This document shows positions 20,299 through 27,589 of a DNA stretch of 64,000 nucleotides, in pieces. Made by a program: the position numbers and the translations under genes. The notes below the pieces were generated by a model, which was given only the letters and a program-made list of their open reading frames with translations, was not told the origin of the DNA and did no database searches. Source of the DNA: Azospirillum halopraeferens DSM 3675 (lineage in GTDB: Bacteria; Pseudomonadota; Alphaproteobacteria; Azospirillales; Azospirillaceae). Position 1 is the first letter of the stretch, and every line of letters begins with the position of its first letter. The stretch spans positions 1 to 64,000 of the forward strand of contig NZ_AUCF01000009.1 in assembly GCF_000429625.1 (NCBI RefSeq). The letters run 5' to 3'.

Positions 20299-22041
20299 AT
20301 GAACCAGACCCAGAGCACGGCCGCCGAATGGGGCTCGGACGTCATGGCGGCAACGCTGCGTGACCTCGGGCTGCGGTACATCGCCCTGAACCCCGGCGCC
20401 AGCTTCCGCGGGCTTCACGACAGCCTGGTGAACGCCACCGGCGGCGACCCCGAAATCCTGCTGTGCATCCACGAAGAGGCCGCGGTGGCGATCGCCCACG
20501 GATGGGCCAAGGTCACCGGCCGGCCGATGGCCGTGGCGCTCCACTCCAACGTCGGGCTGATGCACGGCTCCATGGGCATCTTCAACGCCTTCTGCGACCG
20601 CGTGCCGATGGTGGTCGTCGGCGCCACCGGCCCGCTCGACGCCGCCCGGCGGCGGCCGTGGATCGAGTGGATCCATACCGCGCAGGACCAGGGCGGGCTG
20701 GTGCGCGACTTCATAAAGTGGGACGACCAGCCGGGCAGCGTCGCCGCGGCGCGCGACGCGCTGATCCGGGGTGCCGCCATCGCCGCCACCGCGCCGCGCG
20801 GCCCCGTCTACATCAACATCGACGCGACGTTGCAGGAGGAGCCGGTGACGGCGCCGCTGCCCGACCCGGACATCGCGCGCCGCGGCGCCCCCCCGGCCGC
20901 GGCACCGGCCGCCGCGGCGGTGGCGGAGGCGGTCCGCCTTCTCGACGGGGCGCGCAACGTGGTGGTGCTGATGGGGCGGATGTCGCGCGATCCCGCCGAC
21001 TGGGCGCGCCGCGTCGCCCTGGTCGAACGGCTGGGGGCCGGGGTGGTCACCGACTTCAAGACCGGCGCGACCTTTCCGTCGGCGCACCCCGCCGTCGCCG
21101 GACGCGCCGGCTATTTCCCCGACGCCGCGGCCAAGGACGCCATCGCCGCGGCCGACGTCATCCTGAACCTGGACTGGCTCGACTTCGGCGGGACGCTGCG
21201 GTCGGTGTTCGGCACCGGTCCGGTACCGGCGCGCATCATCGCGGCGTCGCTGGACTGCCACGCCCATCGCGGCTGGTCGAAGGACGGCGGTGCGCCCTAC
21301 CCGGCGGACGTGACCTTCCTCAACGAGCCCGACCAGGTCGTCGCGGCCCTGGCCGACGCGCTGGGCGCCGGCCCCGCCGCCGCCGCCGCGGTGCCCCCGC
21401 CCCCGCCGGCCGTGGCCGACGACGGCCCGCTGACGCCGCAGGACGTGGCGGCGGTCCTGCGCACGTCCCTTGCCCTGTCCGTCACCTGCCTGGTGCGCGC
21501 ACCCCTGAGCTGGACCGGTGCCGACTGGCCGGTGGACCACCCGCTGGGGGCGCTCGGCTACGACGGCGGCGGCGGCATCGGGTCGGGCTGCGGCATGGCG
21601 GTCGGCGCGGCGCTGGCCCTGCGCGACGCCGGGAAGGGCGTGCTGCCGCTGGCCGTGCTGGGCGACGGCGATTTCCTGATGAACGCTTCGGCGCTGTGGA
21701 CCGGCGTCAACCGGTCGGTGCCGCTGCTCGTCGTCGTCCTGAACAACCGTTCGTTCTACAATGACGAGGTGCACCAGGAGACGGTGGCGCGCCACCGCGG
21801 CCGGCCACCGGAGAACAAGACCGTCGGCATCGTCCTGGATCAGCCGGCCGTCGACATCAGCGCGGTGGCCCGCGGGTTCGGGGCGTGGAGCCCCGGCCTG
21901 CTGCGCAGCGCCGGCGCCCTGCGCGGGGCGCTGGACGAGGCGCTTGCGGTGCTCGCCACCGGCGGCACCGCCGTGCTGGAGGTGGAAACCGCCAAGGGCT
22001 ATGCCCCGTCCATGGCCACCGCGCTGCGCACGGGGGGCTGA
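20299..22041 (+). CDS. thiamine diphosphate-dependent decarboxylase/synthase
   Basis: A 580-residue member of the acetolactate synthase / benzoylformate decarboxylase superfamily. The Pyr domain carries the activating Glu (59 or 60) in IHEEAAVAIAHGWAK. The central domain is followed by an Ala/Pro-rich linker near 355-375. The PP domain has the ThDP-Mg motif LGDGDFLMNAS ending VVLNNRSF (about 455-483). The activating Glu argues against glyoxylate carboligase. Followed by no gene on its strand and preceded by ALDH, it most likely decarboxylates a 2-keto acid to an aldehyde. The substrate is unknown. Confidence 0.8.
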   Translation: MNQTQSTAAEWGSDVMAATLRDLGLRYIALNPGASFRGLHDSLVNATGGDPEILLCIHEEAAVAIAHGWAKVTGRPMAVALHSNVGLMHGSMGIFNAFCDRVPMVVVGATGPLDAARRRPWIEWIHTAQDQGGLVRDFIKWDDQPGSVAAARDALIRGAAIAATAPRGPVYINIDATLQEEPVTAPLPDPDIARRGAPPAAAPAAAAVAEAVRLLDGARNVVVLMGRMSRDPADWARRVALVERLGAGVVTDFKTGATFPSAHPAVAGRAGYFPDAAAKDAIAAADVILNLDWLDFGGTLRSVFGTGPVPARIIAASLDCHAHRGWSKDGGAPYPADVTFLNEPDQVVAALADALGAGPAAAAAVPPPPPAVADDGPLTPQDVAAVLRTSLALSVTCLVRAPLSWTGADWPVDHPLGALGYDGGGGIGSGCGMAVGAALALRDAGKGVLPLAVLGDGDFLMNASALWTGVNRSVPLLVVVLNNRSFYNDEVHQETVARHRGRPPENKTVGIVLDQPAVDISAVARGFGAWSPGLLRSAGALRGALDEALAVLATGGTAVLEVETAKGYAPSMATALRTGG

Positions 22042-22053
22042 AACCGGGTTCGT

Positions 22054-22983
22054 TCAGTTGCCGACGGGATGATCGCGCAGGGCAAGCGCCAGGTGGCGCA
22101 TCAGCGCCACCTGGAAGCGCGACAGCCGCTTGCCCCGCCGGCGCACCTGATAGACGGGAACGGTCAGTTCCATCCCGGCGGTGACGATCTCCGCCAATGC
22201 ACCCGAGGCCAGTTCATCCCGCACCGAGGAGCGGAACAGGAAGGCAAGGCCGGCCCCGGCGCGGACCGCCTGCTTGATGGCCTCGGCGTGCCCGAATTCC
22301 ATGACGATCCGGCTCCGCCGCACCCCGAAACGCGACAGGGCGGCCTCCTCGATCTCCCGCCGGGGGGTGCCGGACTGGGCGGTGACGAACGGCAGGGCGG
22401 CCAGTTCGTCCGGCCGCAGGCTGCCCCCGTGCAGCCCGGTGCGGTCCGAGGCGACGAGGACGAGCCTCTCGTCGGCGATCCGGTCGACCACCAGGCCGGC
22501 GGTCTCGTGGCGCGGGTCCAGGATGGTGAAGGCGAAGTCGCAGTCGCCGGCATGGACCGCGTCGGTGGCGAGCATCGGCGTGGTGACCCGCACCGAGATC
22601 TCCCCCTTCGGGACGCGGCGGTGGAAGTCGGTGATCAGCCCCGGCAGCACATAGGACCCCAGCGTCATCGAAGCGCCCACCGACGCCTTGCCCACCACGC
22701 CCCGGTGGGTTTCCGCCATTTCCCGTTCCAGCTCGCGGGTCCGGCTCACCATCTCCCGCGCCCAGCGATAGACCCGTCGGCCCTCGTCGGTCAGCGACAC
22801 CCGCCGCCCGTTGCGCGCCGTGAGGGGCGCCCCGAGCTTGTCCGACAGCGCCTTGATGTGCGCCGACACGACCGGCTGCGCGATGCCCAGCCGTTCGGCG
22901 GCGCGCGACACGCTGCCCAGTTCAGCCACCAGGCAGAGCACCTCCAGCTTGTGGATCGAGATCTGGGATACCAGGGAGCGCAT
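22054..22983 (-). CDS. LysR-family transcriptional regulator
   Basis: A 309-residue regulator with an N-terminal winged HTH (about 10-70: GSVSRAAERLGIAQPVVSAHIKAL) and a periplasmic-binding-fold effector domain. It is divergent from the class II aldolase/TAXI-TRAP genes and convergent, with 12 bases between stops, with the ThDP gene. The repeated TATATATTTGA motif lies in front of both rightward units, making it the likely regulator of both. Confidence 0.85.
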   Translation of the reverse strand: MRSLVSQISIHKLEVLCLVAELGSVSRAAERLGIAQPVVSAHIKALSDKLGAPLTARNGRRVSLTDEGRRVYRWAREMVSRTRELEREMAETHRGVVGKASVGASMTLGSYVLPGLITDFHRRVPKGEISVRVTTPMLATDAVHAGDCDFAFTILDPRHETAGLVVDRIADERLVLVASDRTGLHGGSLRPDELAALPFVTAQSGTPRREIEEAALSRFGVRRSRIVMEFGHAEAIKQAVRAGAGLAFLFRSSVRDELASGALAEIVTAGMELTVPVYQVRRRGKRLSRFQVALMRHLALALRDHPVGN

Positions 22984-23005
22984 ATCATAGGGTCCCGGCT
23001 ATGGG

Positions 23006-23027
23006 TTCAACTGATTTATATATTTGA
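23006..23027. promoter_or_regulatory. second copy of the TATATATTTGA motif, divergent LysR promoter
   Basis: TTCAA (23006-23010) and TTTGA (23023-23027) form an inverted pair enclosing the AT-rich core; the 11-mer TATATATTTGA at 23017-23027 is identical to the copy at 18767-18777. It lies between the LysR gene and the aldolase gene, where a LysR autoregulatory site is expected. Confidence 0.5.
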
Positions 23028-23078
23028 TCATCTGGAGTCGGACAATCTACCCTTTCCGCAAGAAAGGGAGGTTTACCG

Positions 23079-23825
23079 ATGCCCGACGACCTGTCGCGCC
23101 GCTACGACGACGCGGTGCTCGACGCCGCACTGACGGAACTCGTGATCGCCAACCGCATCCTGGCGCGCGAGGACGTGATCGACGACTTCGGCCACGTCAG
23201 CATCCGCAATCCGTTGAATCCGGAGCGGTATTTCCTGTCACGCTCGCGCAGCCCGGCGGTGGTGACGCGCGGCGACATCATGGAGTTCACGCTGGACGGC
23301 GAGAAGGTCAGCGACGACCCCCGCCGTCCCTACGCCGAGCGGCACATCCACGGCGCCGTCTACAAGGATCGCCCCGACGTGAACGCGGTCACCCACCACC
23401 ACGCCCGGTCGGTGCTGCCCTTCACCATGTGCGGCGTCCCGCTGCGCCCGATGTTCCACATGGCCTCGGTGATCGGCCGCGACATCGCCGTCTGGGATAG
23501 CCAGGACGAGTTCGGCGACACCAACATGCTGGTCGACAGCATGGCGATGGGCCATTCCCTGGCCCGTGTCCTCGGCGGCAACCGGGTGGCGCTGCTGCGC
23601 GGGCACGGCTGCATCTGCGTCGCCGACAGCCTTCGGGCGGTGGTGATGATCTCCATCGCGCTCCGCGACAACGCCGCGCTCATCCAGGCCACCCGCCCCA
23701 TGGGTGAGATCACCTACCTGACGGACGGTGAGATCGAACGGTCGAGCGCCATGCTCCTCAGCGCGATGCCGCTGGCGCGGGCGTGGGACTACTGGGTGGC
23801 GCGGGCCGGGTTCGCCGGCCTGTGA
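23079..23825 (+). CDS. class II aldolase/adducin-fold enzyme (decarboxylase or aldolase)
   Basis: A 248-residue zinc enzyme of the FucA/AraD fold. GHVSIRNPLNPERYFLSRSRSP is cut here to its core: the strand GHVSIRNP, the acid in PYAERHIHGAVY, the metal His cluster THHHARSV and the third His in LLRGHGCI. The subgroup resembles HCOMODA and dihydroxyphthalate decarboxylases as well as sugar-phosphate aldolases, so retro-aldol cleavage or decarboxylation of a hydroxy-keto acid are both possible. GGGAGG precedes the ATG. First gene of a rightward unit with the TAXI-TRAP importer. Confidence 0.78.
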   Translation: MPDDLSRRYDDAVLDAALTELVIANRILAREDVIDDFGHVSIRNPLNPERYFLSRSRSPAVVTRGDIMEFTLDGEKVSDDPRRPYAERHIHGAVYKDRPDVNAVTHHHARSVLPFTMCGVPLRPMFHMASVIGRDIAVWDSQDEFGDTNMLVDSMAMGHSLARVLGGNRVALLRGHGCICVADSLRAVVMISIALRDNAALIQATRPMGEITYLTDGEIERSSAMLLSAMPLARAWDYWVARAGFAGL

Positions 23826-23875
23826 CGGCCGCACCCGGCCGTGGCTGAAACAATCACAAACGGGAGGACGACGCC

Positions 23876-24829
23876 ATGACCTTCAAAACCCTTGCCGCGG
23901 CCTGCGTGGCCGCGGTCCTCGCGACGACCTCCGGCGCCGTGGCGCAATCGCTCGGCATCGGCGCCGGCACCCAGGGGTCGCAGAACTACGCCGTCAACGC
24001 CGCGATGGCCAAGTTCCTGACCGACGAACTCGGGCTCGACATCCGGGTGCAGTCCTATGGCGGGACCGGCCAGTCGATGCCGCTGATCGACGGCGGACGC
24101 CTCGACCTCCAGCTCGTGCCGAGCCCGGACTTCTCCGCCGCGGTGCTGGGGCAGGAACCGTTCGAGCGCCGGCCGCTGCGCAACCTGCGCGCCGTCGCCT
24201 CGCTCAGCTCCTCGGCCTACGGCCTGATGGTGCGCAAGGATTCGCCCCACCGCTCGGTGGCGGACGTCAAGGGGCTGACGGTCACCTACGGCTACACGGC
24301 GCAGCCGACGCTGCGCTTCCAGGTCGACGCGCTCCTCGCCGCCGGCGGCCTGTCGATCGCGGACATGCGGACCAACAACGTGCCGTCGGTTCCCAACGGC
24401 GTCGACGATTTCATCGCCGGCAACGCCGACGTCGCCTTCTTCGCCCTTCAGGGCGGCAAGACCCGCGAGGCGGACGCGGCGGTGGGCATCCGCTGGCTGG
24501 CCGTACCCGACACGCCGGAAGCGGACGCGGCGATGAAGAGGTTCGTTCCCACCTCCTACGTCAAGGTCGTCCAGCCCGGCGCGGCGCCGGGGGTCGCGGA
24601 GCCGACGCCGATGATGGGCTATGATTACGTCCTGACGGCCGGCGCGCACGTTCCCGACGCCGTCATCACCCGCATCGTCACCTTCCTCCACGACAACCCG
24701 GACAAGGTGCGGACCTCGGTGCGGACGTTCGCGGAGTTCGAACCGGCGGAAATGGCGCCGCGGTTCGAAGGGCTGACGTATCATCCGGGCGCCGAGTCCT
24801 ACTTCCGCTCCATCGGGCTGATGAAGTGA
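23876..24829 (+). CDS. TAXI-family TRAP transporter solute receptor
   Basis: Periplasmic receptor of 317 residues. The signal peptide (LAAACVAAVLATTSGAVAQ) is cleaved near residue 24. The mature start LGIGAGTQGSQNY matches the family's opening G-T-x-G strand, and DLQLVPSPDFSAAV is the usual second ligand loop. TAXI receptors pair with fused 4TM/12TM permeases, which is what follows. The ligand is unknown; glutamate and other carboxylates are known for the family. Confidence 0.85.
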   Translation: MTFKTLAAACVAAVLATTSGAVAQSLGIGAGTQGSQNYAVNAAMAKFLTDELGLDIRVQSYGGTGQSMPLIDGGRLDLQLVPSPDFSAAVLGQEPFERRPLRNLRAVASLSSSAYGLMVRKDSPHRSVADVKGLTVTYGYTAQPTLRFQVDALLAAGGLSIADMRTNNVPSVPNGVDDFIAGNADVAFFALQGGKTREADAAVGIRWLAVPDTPEADAAMKRFVPTSYVKVVQPGAAPGVAEPTPMMGYDYVLTAGAHVPDAVITRIVTFLHDNPDKVRTSVRTFAEFEPAEMAPRFEGLTYHPGAESYFRSIGLMK

Positions 24830-24855
24830 ACGGAACGCCGGCACGGGGGAGCGGG

Positions 24856-26775
24856 ATGACGGATCGTGTGATCGACCGGCTCGAAGAGCTGGCCGGAGTG
24901 ATGATCGTGCTGCTGTCGGCGGCCTACGCGGCGGATCTGCAGCGCTATGCGGGGATTGCCGTTTATGATGCGCAGCTTCTCGCGGCCGGCCTGTCGCTCG
25001 CCCTGACCGCCGGGTTCCTGGCGATGGCGCGGCGGGCGGCGGCGGCCGTGCCACGCGCCGCGGCACTGGCGGCGGCGGCGGTGACCATCGCGGTCGGCGC
25101 CTACGTCGCCGTCGCCTACGTCGACATCTCGATGGAGGCGCCCTATCTGCCGGGCTGGCTGGTGGCGCTGTCCGCCGTGCTGTTCGGCGGGCTGATGCTG
25201 AACCTCCGGCCCTCGGCCGGGCTCGGCATCCTGGTGGTCGTCCTGGTCTTCCTCGCCTACGGGCTGCTGGGCCATCTCATCCCCGGCGAACTCGGCAGCC
25301 GGCAGACGACGCCGTCGGAACTCCTGGTCTATCTCGCCGTCGACGCCAACGGCATGCTGGGCACCGCGCTGAAGGTCGCGGTGGTCATCGTGGTCCCCTA
25401 CCTGCTGTTCGGCCAGCTCCTGTCGGCCTGCGGCGCGTCGGATTTCTTCAACGACCTGGCCCTGGCCGGCATGGGGCGCAGCCGGGGCGGCCCCGCCAAG
25501 GTGGCCGTCACCGCGTCGGCCCTGTTCGGGTCCATTTCGGGCAGCGCCGTGGGCAACGTGGTGGGCACCGGCGTCGTCACCATTCCCATGATGAAGCGCG
25601 CCGGCTTCGCCCCGACCTACGCCGGCGCGGTCGAGGCGGTCGCCTCGACCGGCGGGCAGCTCGTCCCCCCGGTCATGGGGGCGGCGGCCTTCATCATGGC
25701 GGACATGATCGGGATCGACTATGTGGACGTGATGCTCGCCGCCCTGCCGGCGGCGCTGCTCTACTACCTCGCCATCTTCATCAACATCGACCTGTCGGCC
25801 GGGCGGCGCGGCATCCGGCCGCTGGCCGCGTCCGAGATCCCCCGGGGGATGGCGGCCCTGAAGCGGGGCTGGCACTTCATCATCCCGTTCGCGGTGCTGT
25901 TCTACACCCTGTTCGCGATGAACATGCGCCCGGAGCGCGCGGCGATCCTGTCGGTGATCGTCCTGCTGGTCGGCAGCCTGCTGTTCAGCTACCGCGGCCG
26001 GCGCCTGCGCCTTCCCGACATCTGGCGGGTGGTCGGCGGGGCCGGGCGGGCGTCCCTCGACCTGCTGCTGGTCTGCGCGGCGGCGGGTGTCATCATCGGC
26101 GTGCTCAACATCTCCGGCCTCGCCTTCAACCTCACCCTGCACATCATCGCCGCCAGCGGCAACAGCGTGATCGTGCTGGCGCTGATCACGGCGGTGGTGT
26201 CGATCGTGCTGGGCATGGGCATGCCGACGGTCGGTGTCTACATCCTGCTGGCCACGCTGGTCGCCCCGGCGCTGGTCGAGGTCGGCGTGCCGGTGATCGC
26301 GGCGCACCTCTTCGTCTTCTACTTCGGCCTGATGTCGATGATCACGCCGCCGGTGGCCCTGGCCTCGTTCGCGGCGGCGAACATCGCCGGCACCCGCCCC
26401 TTCGCCACCAGCGTCGAGGCGATGAAGCTGGGCTGGCCGGCGTACATCGTGCCGTTCCTGTTCCTGTTCGCCCCGTCCCTGGTGCTTCAGGGCAGCCCGG
26501 TCGCGGTCGCCTGGGCGCTGGTGTCGGCGGCGACGGGCATCTACATGGTCACCGCCGGCGCCGTCGGCTTCCTGATGGGCCCGGTCGGCCCGGCCGGGCG
26601 GGCGGCGCTGATCGCCGGCGGCGGGCTGGCCATCGTCCCCGCCGGGCTGTTCGAGGGTGCCCTGTGGAGCGACGCGGCGGGCATGGCGGTGCTGGTGGTC
26701 ATGATCGCCGCCCGGCTCCGCACCGCGGTGCCGCGCTCCCACCCGCCGGCCCCCCGCTCCGCCCCCGGCGGCTGA
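24856..26775 (+). CDS. TRAP transporter fused permease (4TM/12TM, DctQM type)
   Basis: About 639 residues and some 16 hydrophobic helices: a small-subunit-like N-terminal quartet fused to the large permease domain. Core motifs include GSISGSAVGNVVGTGVVTIP and EAVASTGGQLVPPVMGAAAF, hallmarks of the fused TAXI permeases, and a second repeat with LGMGMPTVGVYILLA. I chose ATG at 24856 because GGGGGAG lies just upstream. A GTG at 24826, overlapping the receptor stop, is an alternative. Confidence 0.88.
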   Translation: MTDRVIDRLEELAGVMIVLLSAAYAADLQRYAGIAVYDAQLLAAGLSLALTAGFLAMARRAAAAVPRAAALAAAAVTIAVGAYVAVAYVDISMEAPYLPGWLVALSAVLFGGLMLNLRPSAGLGILVVVLVFLAYGLLGHLIPGELGSRQTTPSELLVYLAVDANGMLGTALKVAVVIVVPYLLFGQLLSACGASDFFNDLALAGMGRSRGGPAKVAVTASALFGSISGSAVGNVVGTGVVTIPMMKRAGFAPTYAGAVEAVASTGGQLVPPVMGAAAFIMADMIGIDYVDVMLAALPAALLYYLAIFINIDLSAGRRGIRPLAASEIPRGMAALKRGWHFIIPFAVLFYTLFAMNMRPERAAILSVIVLLVGSLLFSYRGRRLRLPDIWRVVGGAGRASLDLLLVCAAAGVIIGVLNISGLAFNLTLHIIAASGNSVIVLALITAVVSIVLGMGMPTVGVYILLATLVAPALVEVGVPVIAAHLFVFYFGLMSMITPPVALASFAAANIAGTRPFATSVEAMKLGWPAYIVPFLFLFAPSLVLQGSPVAVAWALVSAATGIYMVTAGAVGFLMGPVGPAGRAALIAGGGLAIVPAGLFEGALWSDAAGMAVLVVMIAARLRTAVPRSHPPAPRSAPGG

Positions 26776-26791
26776 GGGCGGACGCGAGCGA

Positions 26792-27424
26792 TCAGTCGTT
26801 CAGGAACGGGTTGTGCCGGCGTTCCTGACCCAGGGTGGACATGGGGCCGTGGCCGGGGATGAAGGCCACGTCGTCCCCCAGCGGCAGCAGCTTGGTGTGG
26901 ATGGACTCCAGCAGCGCCGCGTGGTCGCCGCGGGGGAAGTCGGTGCGGCCGATGGAGCCCTGGAACAGCACGTCGCCGACCACCGCCAGCTTCGACGGGG
27001 CGTGGTGGAAGACCACGTGGCCCGGCGTGTGGCCGGGGCAGTGGAGAACCGCCAGCGTCTCCCCGGCGACGGTCACCGTGTCGCCGTCGGCCAGCCAGCG
27101 GTCGGGCGTGAAGCCCTGCGTCACCGGGAAGCCGAACATCAGGCACTGCCGCTCCATGCCGTCCAGCAGGAAGCGGTCCTCGGGGTGGGGGCCTTCGACG
27201 GGCAGGGACAGGCGCCGGGCCAGCTCGGCCACCCCGCCCACATGGTCCACGTGGCCGTGGGTCGCCAGGATCTTCTCCAGAGTGACGCCGGCCCGCTCCA
27301 CCGCCCGCACGATGCGGTCGATGTCGCCCCCGGGATCCACCACGGCCCCGGTCATGGTCGCCTCGGACCACAGGATGGTGCAGTTCTGCTGGAACGGCGT
27401 CACCGGGATGATGGCGTACTTCAT
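26792..27424 (-). CDS. MBL-fold metallohydrolase (YcbL/glyoxalase II-like)
   Basis: A 210-residue binuclear zinc hydrolase. The signature [10 protein letters not shown] (HxHxDH) is followed by [23 protein letters not shown] and the late [13 protein letters not shown], all metal ligands of the glyoxalase II / YcbL group. It probably hydrolyses S-lactoylglutathione or a similar thioester. ATG at 27424 begins [14 protein letters not shown], the standard N-terminus. A 123-bp hairpin-rich repeat lies 21 bases upstream of the start. Confidence 0.85.
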   Translation of the reverse strand: MKYAIIPVTPFQQNCTILWSEATMTGAVVDPGGDIDRIVRAVERAGVTLEKILATHGHVDHVGGVAELARRLSLPVEGPHPEDRFLLDGMERQCLMFGFPVTQGFTPDRWLADGDTVTVAGETLAVLHCPGHTPGHVVFHHAPSKLAVVGDVLFQGSIGRTDFPRGDHAALLESIHTKLLPLGDDVAFIPGHGPMSTLGQERRHNPFLND

Positions 27425-27444
27425 GCCCCGCGTCCTTGCTGTCA

Positions 27445-27567
27445 TACGCGGTCAGGAAGATCCTGACCGCTGCGTTCAAACGCCACGCAGGCTTCGGCCC
27501 TATCGGGCCGCGGCCGCCGTCGCGGCCGATACCGGGTTCGGACGTCAAGACGTACCGAACCCGGTAT
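27445..27567 (+). repeat. 123-bp multi-hairpin intergenic repeat, copy A
   Basis: Matches copy B at 40903-41025 over 123 bases with two substitutions and no gap. It contains successive stems: GCGGTCAGGA/TCCTGACCGC with an AGA loop (27448-27470), a CGGCCC/GGGCCG stem, CGGCCGC/GCGGCCG with a four-base loop, and a perfect 13-bp ATACCGGGTTCGG/CCGAACCCGGTAT stem. It lies between the sbcC stop and the MBL gene start. It could be a REP/BIME-like mobile palindromic element, a terminator module or a small structured RNA. Confidence 0.85.
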
Positions 27568-27589
27568 CAGTCCCGTTGGAGGCGCGACC

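Noticed and set aside
21847..21862. GCCGTCGACATCAGCG as an eighth copy of the 16-mer
   Set aside because: Only about 12/16 to site 3, codons are the normal ones for this genome, and it lies 17 kb from the cluster.
25371..25386. CGCTGAAGGTCGCGGT in the TRAP permease gene
   Set aside because: Half-match only, made of standard Ala-Leu-Lys-Val codons, with the second half unlike the consensus.
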